Assembly (NCBI GenBank): GCA_017958015.1
Contig: JAGDDM010000004.1
Location: 1-5,312 of the forward strand
Direction: 5' to 3'
Source of the DNA: Abditibacteriota bacterium
GTDB taxonomy: Bacteria; Armatimonadota; UBA5829
Length of the DNA: 5,312 nt
The number at the start of each line of letters is the position of its first letter. The first letter of the stretch is position 1. The notes under the pieces were generated by a model, which was given only the letters and a program-made list of their open reading frames with translations, made no database searches and was not told where the DNA came from. Both the position numbers and the translations under genes were made by a program. This document shows positions 1 to 3,905 of this stretch, in pieces.

Positions 1-16
1 GAGGGGAGCCTTTTTT
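1..16 (+). terminator. 3' half of a rho-independent terminator of a gene off the left edge
   Basis: The window opens with gaggggagcc followed directly by six T residues. This is the descending arm and U-tract of an intrinsic terminator on the + strand, and the ascending arm lies outside the window. It implies that a + strand gene ends just to the left, convergent with the minus-strand gene ending at 354. The 13 bases from ggggagcc through five T's also occur, on the other strand, in the terminator at 1986-2016, which supports the reading. Only half of the hairpin is visible. Confidence 0.6.
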
Positions 17-53
17 ATATCGGATGTGAATTGCGGTAGCGTCGAAGGTGTCC

Positions 54-305
54 GGTGATACGCCGCTACGCGGCGCCGTGATGTGCCTGCGGCAAGTGAT
101 GCACCGCCTACCGGCGGAGTGATTCGCTCACTTTGTTCGCTGACTAATGTGTTCGGCAAAGCCGAACGGATTATAATCCGTCCGCCTACGGCGGACACAT
201 GAACGCGCAAGCGAAGCGAAGCGCACATCACATCGCGAAGCGATACATCACAAGCGAAGCGACATCACCCGCCCGCAAGGGCGGACATCACTCGGGTGCC
301 GCCCT
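54..305. repeat. Array of short palindromes with an orientation-switching gtgatgt spacer
   Basis: This non-coding stretch is almost filled with small perfect inverted repeats, most with loops of 3-4 bases. They are CGCCGC-tac-GCGGCG (61-75), TGCC-tgc-GGCA (84-94), CCGCC-tacc-GGCGG (104-117), AGTGA-ttcgc-TCACT (118-132), GTTCGGC-aaa-GCCGAAC (151-167), the palindrome ACGGATTATAATCCGT (166-181), GTCCGCC-tac-GGCGGAC (180-196), ATCGC-gaa-GCGAT (232-244) and CCGCCC-gcaa-GGGCGG (269-284). A linker separates them. On the left it reads gtgatgt or near variants (55, 78, 96, 119). On the right it is the reverse complement acatcac, perfect at 225, 245, 262 and 285. The stems differ in sequence while the linker is conserved. 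The array lies between convergent genes, a common location for REP-like elements. I do not recognise a named family, and nothing here looks coding. ORFs can be drawn through it only because of the repeated gcgaagc motif. Confidence 0.75.
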
Positions 306-309
306 CCGT

Positions 310-346
310 CACAAAAATAACCGCCCCGTAGGGCGGTATTTTTGTG
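310..346 (-). terminator. Rho-independent terminator of the 354-968 PEP-CTERM gene
   Basis: The core stem is CCGCCC (321-326) and GGGCGG (331-336) with a four-base loop. Outside it, A-rich 310-318 and T-rich 338-346 pair as well, with one bulged A. On the minus strand the stem is followed by TTATTTTTGTG, a U-rich tail starting about 20 bases after the stop codon. The symmetry would let it work in both directions, so it may also block + strand readthrough from the left edge. The GC core is the same as that of the array hairpin at 269-284. Confidence 0.8.
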
Positions 347-353
347 TACAATC

Positions 354-968
354 TTACTTTATAATTCTTCTCTTCATTCCGATAAGGGAAACAAGCCCGG
401 CGACACCGTAGGCGGCACACGCGGGTTCCGGCACTTCCGTTTCCTCTTCGGTCGTGTTGAGGGAAACCGTCACTCTTCCGGAAGCGCGGGGAGTCCACTT
501 CACCGGGTCTTCGACCCATATATCAATACGGCCGACTTCAAGTCCCTCGATGGAATCACCCTCATTCCACTCGGGAAAAATATCCTCCGCCGTGAAAGTG
601 TACGCGCCGTTTCCGCTCCAAGGAACGCGGTACCATACACAGTTATCCCAAGACCCGTCCCTAACAATGAAACTCAAAGTACCGTGCGAGGAATTGAAGT
701 CATTATCGCGGAAACCCTCAAAGGTGACGGTGAAAGAATCGTTGCCGTTGTAGAGCCAACCGCTGACGTTATCGGACCTGAAATCAAATACAGACGGGCC
801 GGGATCCGCATAATACGAAGGTCCGACAGTGAAACCGGCGGGAGCGTAATCGGTGACGAAATAATCATCGGTATAGGGAGCGTCCCATACCCAATCGGTA
901 GCGGTGAAATCGGCGAAAGCGCATGACGCCAACACCGAAACCGCGAGAATATAAAGGAGTTTTTTCAT
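354..968 (-). CDS. Small secreted PEP-CTERM sorting-domain protein, possibly with a lipobox
   Basis: A 204-residue exported protein of unknown function. Residues 1-19 are a signal peptide (MKKLL, a hydrophobic core, AFA before Asp20). The C-terminus has the PEP-CTERM pattern: an acidic linker (Glu-rich, 174-178), Val-Pro-Glu-Pro at 179-182, a hydrophobic helix at about 183-198, then Lys199-Arg-Arg and a final Lys. Such tails are known to be recognised by exosortase in the inner membrane, with the protein then released to the outer surface or matrix. The middle is rich in Asp, Trp, Tyr and Gly and looks like a beta-rich extracellular domain, but I recognise no catalytic motif. It shares motifs with the next gene (TDW at 24-26, DNVSGW at 66-71, WSGNGAY at 117-123), so the two are paralogues. 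Oddity: Leu-Ala-Ser-Cys at 13-16 matches a lipobox, which the paralogue lacks. The start is supported by GGAGG five bases upstream (974-978). Export and CTERM class are secure; its role is unknown. Confidence 0.85.
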   Translation of the reverse strand: MKKLLYILAVSVLASCAFADFTATDWVWDAPYTDDYFVTDYAPAGFTVGPSYYADPGPSVFDFRSDNVSGWLYNGNDSFTVTFEGFRDNDFNSSHGTLSFIVRDGSWDNCVWYRVPWSGNGAYTFTAEDIFPEWNEGDSIEGLEVGRIDIWVEDPVKWTPRASGRVTVSLNTTEEETEVPEPACAAYGVAGLVSLIGMKRRIIK

Positions 969-973
969 TTTAA

Positions 974-1027
974 CCTCCGTGGTTATATTTACAATACAAT
1001 GGTAACACGGAACCTAATTTTCGTCAA
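974..1027 (-). promoter_or_regulatory. Promoter and Shine-Dalgarno site of the 354-968 PEP-CTERM gene
   Basis: Reading the minus strand, TTGACG (1022-1027) is followed after 17 bases by TACCAT (999-1004), a reasonable sigma-70-type pair. The -35 has five of six consensus bases and the -10 has four of six. The start site would be near 992, giving a short leader of about 24 bases that contains GGAGG at 974-978. Together with the terminator at 1084-1108, this suggests the gene is transcribed on its own and is not read through from its paralogue. Confidence 0.6.
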
Positions 1028-1031
1028 GAAT

Positions 1032-1084
1032 TTATAATCCGTCGCCGTAGGCAATACCGCCACGCGCAAACGAAGCGAAGCGCA
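1032..1084. repeat. Degraded second copy of part of the hairpin array
   Basis: This stretch matches the array portion at 171-225 in the same order and nearly the same spacing. ttataatccgtc occurs at 171-182 and 1032-1043. The 23-base block at 203-225 (a gcgc...gcgc segment with repeated gaagc) recurs at 1062-1084 with one mismatch by eye. The two blocks start 32 bases apart in the array and 30 bases apart here. The segment between them has diverged, so the TCCGCC-tac-GGCGGA hairpin is no longer intact. The copy lies directly against the U-tract of the next gene's terminator. Confidence 0.7.
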
Positions 1085-1108
1085 AAAAAAGCCGCCCCAA
1101 CGGGGCGG
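1084..1108 (-). terminator. Rho-independent terminator of the 1126-1782 PEP-CTERM gene
   Basis: A perfect seven-pair GC stem, CCGCCCC (1092-1098) and GGGGCGG (1102-1108), encloses a three-base loop. Read on the minus strand it is followed by C and seven T's (1084-1090), the classic intrinsic terminator layout. It starts 17 bases after the stop codon of the upstream gene and separates the two PEP-CTERM paralogues into independent transcripts. Confidence 0.88.
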
Positions 1109-1125
1109 ATTTTCTTTGTGTTTGA

Positions 1126-1782
1126 TTACTTGCGGATTCTTCTCTTCAGACCGAAGGCGGAAGCGAGACCCATAGCCGCGTAAGCGAAAGCGGCCGGTTC
1201 GGGAACTTCCGGCTCGTCCTCTTCTTCTTCGTCGAGAAGGAACTCGATGGTACCGGTGGCGCCGTTACCCAGGAGGTAAACGCCGAGACCCCACTCGGTC
1301 TCCATGGCGAAATAAACCTGAACGGCATCAACGTTCACGACACCGCCTTCGTAGTAACCGGAAACGAGAGTCTCGGGACCGAAAGCGTAAACGCCGGAGC
1401 CGGTCCATTCCGTCTGATGGCGGGCCTGGTCACCGTCGGCGCCAAGCATAACCACGAACATCTTGGTGGGAGGAGCGTCCAGAAGCTCATCCGGCGGGAA
1501 CAGAGATTCGAAACCCTGAATGTCGACCGCGAAGTCGCCGTTCTCGTCGTAGGTCCAACCGGACACGGTGTTACTGCCGAACCAAGCGGAGCCGCTGTAT
1601 TGCTGATCGGCTATCATGGGAACGTTAATCTCGGTGCCGGTGCTGCCGTAGTCACTGATGTAATCGGCGCCCTGTACGGGAGAGAATGTGCTCGCGTCAT
1701 AGGCATACCAATCGGTAATGGTAGCCGCGAAAGACGCGCCCGCGAGAGCGCAAAGTGCCAAAACGGAGATTAATTTTTTCAT
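1126..1782 (-). CDS. Small secreted PEP-CTERM sorting-domain protein, paralogue of the neighbouring gene
   Basis: A 218-residue exported protein of unknown function. Residues 1-19 form a signal peptide with a likely cut after ASFA. The C-terminus shows an acidic run (Asp184 to Glu190), Val-Pro-Glu-Pro at 193-196, a hydrophobic segment at about 197-212 and a basic end (Lys213-Arg-Arg-Ile-Arg-Lys). This is the PEP-CTERM signal handled by exosortase. The mature part is acidic and rich in Gly, Tyr and Trp, has no cysteine, and is probably beta-structured. Motifs TDW (23-25), NTVSGW (71-76) and WTGSGVY (126-132) line up with the paralogue at 354-968, so the pair probably arose by tandem duplication and has since diverged strongly. 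The start is fixed by a good TTAGGAGGT eight bases upstream. No exosortase gene is in the window. A surface, matrix or adhesion role is plausible from the family only. Confidence 0.87.
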   Translation of the reverse strand: MKKLISVLALCALAGASFAATITDWYAYDASTFSPVQGADYISDYGSTGTEINVPMIADQQYSGSAWFGSNTVSGWTYDENGDFAVDIQGFESLFPPDELLDAPPTKMFVVMLGADGDQARHQTEWTGSGVYAFGPETLVSGYYEGGVVNVDAVQVYFAMETEWGLGVYLLGNGATGTIEFLLDEEEEDEPEVPEPAAFAYAAMGLASAFGLKRRIRK

Positions 1783-1790
1783 TTCGTTTT

Positions 1791-1844
1791 ACCTCCTAAG
1801 GTAATTTTCAGATATATTTTACCGCAAAAGGCAACCGTTGTCAA
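1791..1844 (-). promoter_or_regulatory. Proximal promoter and Shine-Dalgarno site of the 1126-1782 gene
   Basis: On the minus strand, TTGACA (1839-1844) and TAAAAT (1816-1821) are separated by exactly 17 bases, a near-consensus housekeeping promoter. The transcript would start near 1809 and carry a leader of roughly 27 bases with the ribosome binding site TTAGGAGGT at 1791-1799. The quality of both elements suggests a well expressed gene. Confidence 0.75.
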
Positions 1845-1915
1845 GGCAAATTCCTTTTAAAACCCCGATTTTTAAAACTTTTTCGGTTCCTTTTGCGCCT
1901 ATATAACTCATACAT

Positions 1916-1944
1916 ATTATGGCATACGAAAAAAGGAATGTCAA
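1916..1944 (-). promoter_or_regulatory. Possible distal promoter reading toward the 1126-1782 gene
   Basis: TTGACA (1939-1944) and CATAAT (1916-1921) on the minus strand are 17 bases apart. The match is as good as that of the proximal promoter about 100 bases downstream. It lies past the terminator of the paaK operon, so it would start a fresh transcript near 1909 with a leader of about 125 bases to the PEP-CTERM start codon. No convincing ORF or structured leader RNA is visible between the two promoters. The region is AT-rich, so a chance match is possible. Confidence 0.45.
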
Positions 1945-1985
1945 CAAAGTTTTCGGGAAATTTGTTTAAAAGAAATCGCGCCGAC

Positions 1986-2016
1986 AACAAAAAGGCTCCC
2001 CTTTCGGAGAGCCTTT
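1986..2016 (-). terminator. Rho-independent terminator of the paaK-ACT operon
   Basis: On the minus strand the hairpin is AAAGGCTCTCC-GAAA-GGGGAGCCTTT (arms 2006-2016 and 1991-2001). It has eleven pairs with one G-U, a stable GAAA loop, and TTTTTGTTG as the U-rich tail. On the opposite strand the wobble becomes an A-C mismatch, so it is built for minus-strand transcripts. It starts about 15 bases after the stop codon of the ACT gene. Confidence 0.9.
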
Positions 2017-2030
2017 GTATTCGGTTTTTG

Positions 2031-2444
2031 TTAAAGCTCGGAAAGCGTGGTGAATCCGGCGGATTTAGCCGCCTTCTCCGCCAGGTCCGCCTTGTCTCCG
2101 TGAACCACGAAGATGGCCCGCTCGCCCTTTTCCAGGAGACAGCCGTAGGCGTCCAGGACGTTCACGCCCGCGTCGGTGAGGGCGTTGCCCAGGGCAACCA
2201 AAGCTCCGGGCTTGTCGGCGATTTCCACCACGGTGACGGGGTTGAGCGCAACCACCATACCGGCGTCCCGCAGAACCTGAGCGGTCTTATCCGGGTCGGC
2301 GGTGAGAATCTTGAAGGCTCCGAACTGCCCAACGTCGGCAATCTGGAAGTTGATGATGTTTATTCCCGCGTTGCCCAGCACACCGGCCACTTTGGCCAGC
2401 TTGCCGGATTTGTTTTCCGCGAATACCTGTACTTCGTTATACAT
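2031..2444 (-). CDS. Tandem ACT-domain amino-acid-binding protein partnered with PaaK
   Basis: A 137-residue cytosolic protein made of two ACT domains and nothing else (about 1-66 and 70-137). Each begins with a beta strand followed by the typical Gly-containing turn and helix: QVFAENKSGKLAKVAGVL at 6-23 and VVEIADKPGALVALGNAL at 72-89. Each then has a GIN or GVN turn (27-29 and 93-95). ACT domains bind amino acids at their interfaces and usually pass the signal to a partner enzyme. Here there is no attached enzyme, so it probably acts as a stand-alone sensor or regulatory subunit. The start codon overlaps the paaK stop codon by one base (TGATG), which points to translational coupling and fixes the start. 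Stand-alone double-ACT proteins next to PaaK-type ligases are a recurrent arrangement in anaerobes. The ligand is not evident; an aromatic amino acid would fit the neighbour. Confidence 0.9.
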   Translation of the reverse strand: MYNEVQVFAENKSGKLAKVAGVLGNAGINIINFQIADVGQFGAFKILTADPDKTAQVLRDAGMVVALNPVTVVEIADKPGALVALGNALTDAGVNVLDAYGCLLEKGERAIFVVHGDKADLAEKAAKSAGFTTLSEL

Positions 2445-3757
2445 CAGAAAATGTCCCTTTCGTCGATGACCCGCTTGGCCTTGCCCATGCTGACGGGCAG
2501 ACTGCCGGGCTCAACAAGTTCGATGATGGCTGTGAAGCCGGCGGCGTCCTTAATCTTGCGCCCCAGTTCCGCCTTCCTGTTCTTCAATACGTCCACGGAT
2601 CCGCTCATGGCGTCCTTGGCCAGCTCGACTCTGATGGTCATAACGTCCATCTTGCCGTCTTCTCTGGTAAGGTGGAGGACATAGTTGCCGCCCAGCCATT
2701 CCTCGGCCATAAGAACCTGTTCGATTCTGGAGGGGAATATGTTTACGCCGCGGACGATGAGCATGTCGTCGCTTCTGCCCACGAACCGGGCCAGTCTCCG
2801 ATGCTCCAGACCGCACTCGCACTTGCCGGGGATAATTCTCGTAAGGTCTCTGGTGCGGTAGCGGATGATGGGCATACCCATTCTGCGGATGGGCGTGAGA
2901 ACCAGCTCGCCGATTTCGCCCTCGGGAACGTCCTCAAGGGTCTCCGGGTTGATGACTTCCACGATGTAGGAGTCTTCCCAGATGTGCATACCGTTCTGGT
3001 AGGTGCATTCCATGGCGACGCCGGGGCCGTTCATTTCGCTGAGGCCGTAGCTGTTGTAGACCTTAAACCCGTAGAGTTCCTGAAGTCTCAGTCTCATGGC
3101 TTCGGTGTAGGGCTCCGCGCCCAGGAAAGCGTACTTGAGACCCAGGGCTTTGGGGTCCTCGCCGTTGCTTATCATCTCGTCGGCCACGTGCATGGCATAG
3201 CTGGGAGTGGCGTGGATGGCGGTGACGCCGAAGTCTCTGATGAGCATAAGGTGCCGAGGGGTATTGCCCGGTCCGGCGGGAATCATCATCATTCCCAGCC
3301 GCTCGCCGCCGAAGTGGATGCCCAGTCCTCCGGTGAACATGCCGTAACCGCTCATGTTCTGGAGAACGTCCTTATCCGTGGCGCCGGAAAGGTTGATGGA
3401 TCTGGCCATAAGTTCCGCCCAATTTTGAATATCCTGAGCCGTGTGGAAAATGGCGGTGGGCTTGCCGGTGGTACCGCTGGAGGTGTGAAGTCTCACAATC
3501 TCGCTCTTATCCACAGCCAGCATCTTGTCCGGATAAGAAAGGCGCAAATCCTCTTTGGTGGTAAGGGGCAGCTTTTTAATGTCGTCGCAGGACTTGATGT
3601 CCTCGGGGTTAAGTCCCATTTCCGCGAACTTCGCCTTGTACCAGGGAGACTTCGCGGCCTGCTTTACGGTAATCGCGAGACGCTCGGACTGCCAAGCCCG
3701 AATTTCGTCCCGGTTCATCAGCTTAAAACGTTCGCCGATGCGTTCGGAAAAATCCAT
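2444..3757 (-). CDS. paaK: Phenylacetate-CoA ligase (AMP-forming), PaaK family
   Basis: A 437-residue cytosolic ligase, the normal length for the family. PaaK joins phenylacetate or a related aryl-acetate to CoA using ATP, through an acyl-adenylate. The ANL-fold motifs are all present: the phosphate-binding loop SSGTTGKPT (93-101), YGLSE (237-241) for adenine and substrate, YRTRDL (300-305) with Asp304 for the ribose, the hinge and C-terminal start GRSDDMLIVRGVN (327-339), and the adenylation lysine region GKAKR (425-429). A Cys-x-Cys pair (313 and 315) with Cys251 and His258 could bind a metal, as in other short anaerobic PaaKs (inference). The start has GGAGTG five bases upstream and a good promoter. 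It heads an operon with the overlapping ACT gene. No aerobic paa ring-oxidation genes are nearby, so the role is more likely in anaerobic aromatic amino-acid metabolism, possibly running toward ATP formation. The exact substrate (phenyl-, 4-hydroxyphenyl- or indole-acetate) cannot be read from the sequence. Confidence 0.93.
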   Translation of the reverse strand: MDFSERIGERFKLMNRDEIRAWQSERLAITVKQAAKSPWYKAKFAEMGLNPEDIKSCDDIKKLPLTTKEDLRLSYPDKMLAVDKSEIVRLHTSSGTTGKPTAIFHTAQDIQNWAELMARSINLSGATDKDVLQNMSGYGMFTGGLGIHFGGERLGMMMIPAGPGNTPRHLMLIRDFGVTAIHATPSYAMHVADEMISNGEDPKALGLKYAFLGAEPYTEAMRLRLQELYGFKVYNSYGLSEMNGPGVAMECTYQNGMHIWEDSYIVEVINPETLEDVPEGEIGELVLTPIRRMGMPIIRYRTRDLTRIIPGKCECGLEHRRLARFVGRSDDMLIVRGVNIFPSRIEQVLMAEEWLGGNYVLHLTREDGKMDVMTIRVELAKDAMSGSVDVLKNRKAELGRKIKDAAGFTAIIELVEPGSLPVSMGKAKRVIDERDIF

Positions 3758-3777
3758 ATTTACACTCCGTTCTTTTC

Positions 3778-3791
3778 GGGTCTCGTGACCC
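3778..3791. promoter_or_regulatory. Inverted repeat in the paaK leader, candidate operator
   Basis: A perfect five-base inverted repeat, GGGTC-tcgt-GACCC, sits between the expected paaK transcription start (about 3795) and its Shine-Dalgarno site (3763-3768). That position suits a repressor operator that blocks initiation, or a small leader RNA hairpin. No GC-rich palindrome like it occurs elsewhere in this intergenic region. The cognate regulator is unknown and not in the window. Confidence 0.45.
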
Positions 3792-3801
3792 TGCTACATA
3801 T

Positions 3802-3830
3802 ATATTAAACCCTATGAAAAATAAAGTCAA
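3802..3830 (-). promoter_or_regulatory. paaK promoter
   Basis: On the minus strand, TTGACT (3825-3830) and TAATAT (3802-3807) are separated by 17 bases, close to the housekeeping consensus at both boxes. The start site would fall near 3795, leaving a leader of about 38 bases. The -35 box lies only five bases from the -35 box of the divergent metY promoter, so a protein bound here could affect both. Confidence 0.75.
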
Positions 3831-3855
3831 ATTCATTGCAAAGGCAATATCGAAT
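3831..3855. promoter_or_regulatory. Inverted repeat over the metY -35 region, candidate operator
   Basis: ATTGC-aaag-GCAAT (3835-3848) is a perfect five-base inverted repeat covering the metY -35 box. It extends outward through ATTC (3831-3834) and GAAT (3852-3855), with three unpaired bases on the right. The position between two divergent promoters is typical for a regulator site. The sequence is AT-rich, so chance remains possible. It does not match a methionine regulator box I know. Confidence 0.4.
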
Positions 3856-3898
3856 GGGGTATAATTATATTGTAATAAGTATCTCGCAAACAAAGGAG
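3836..3898 (+). promoter_or_regulatory. metY promoter and Shine-Dalgarno site
   Basis: A perfect TATAAT lies at 3860-3865, with TTGCAA at 3836-3841 as a weaker -35 box, spaced 18 bases. Transcription would start near 3872. The leader of about 34 bases carries AAAGGAG at 3892-3898, seven bases before the ATG. This leader is too short for a SAM-type riboswitch, so control is more likely by a DNA-binding regulator. Confidence 0.7.
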
Positions 3899-3905
3899 TA
3901 TAAAT

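Noticed and set aside
54..305. CRISPR array
   Set aside because: The conserved part is only about seven bases, the intervals are 17-23 bases, and the pieces between are themselves palindromes, not unique spacers. The linker also changes direction midway.
199..411. Small + strand ORF across the hairpin array
   Set aside because: Its N-terminal part is translated from the repeated gcgaagc/acatcac units and its C-terminal part runs through the terminator at 310-346 into the antisense of the PEP-CTERM gene. There is no ribosome binding site.
1822..1911. 30-codon minus-strand reading frame between the two tandem promoters
   Set aside because: It has no Shine-Dalgarno site, its ATG would sit at or before the predicted transcript start, and its peptide has no signal or motif. 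It is probably chance.
1893..2684. + strand ORF (263 codons) across the terminator, ACT gene and end of paaK
   Set aside because: It runs through a strong minus-strand terminator and a clear ACT-domain gene on the other strand. The product matches nothing I know.
2672..3808. Long + strand ORF (378 codons) antisense to paaK
   Set aside because: It exists because the GC-rich third positions of paaK codons remove stops on the other strand. The product has no recognisable domain, and paaK itself carries all its family motifs.
3866..3905. SAM or other methionine riboswitch ahead of metY
   Set aside because: The leader between the TATAAT box and the start codon is about 34 bases and AT-rich, too short for any known SAM riboswitch fold.
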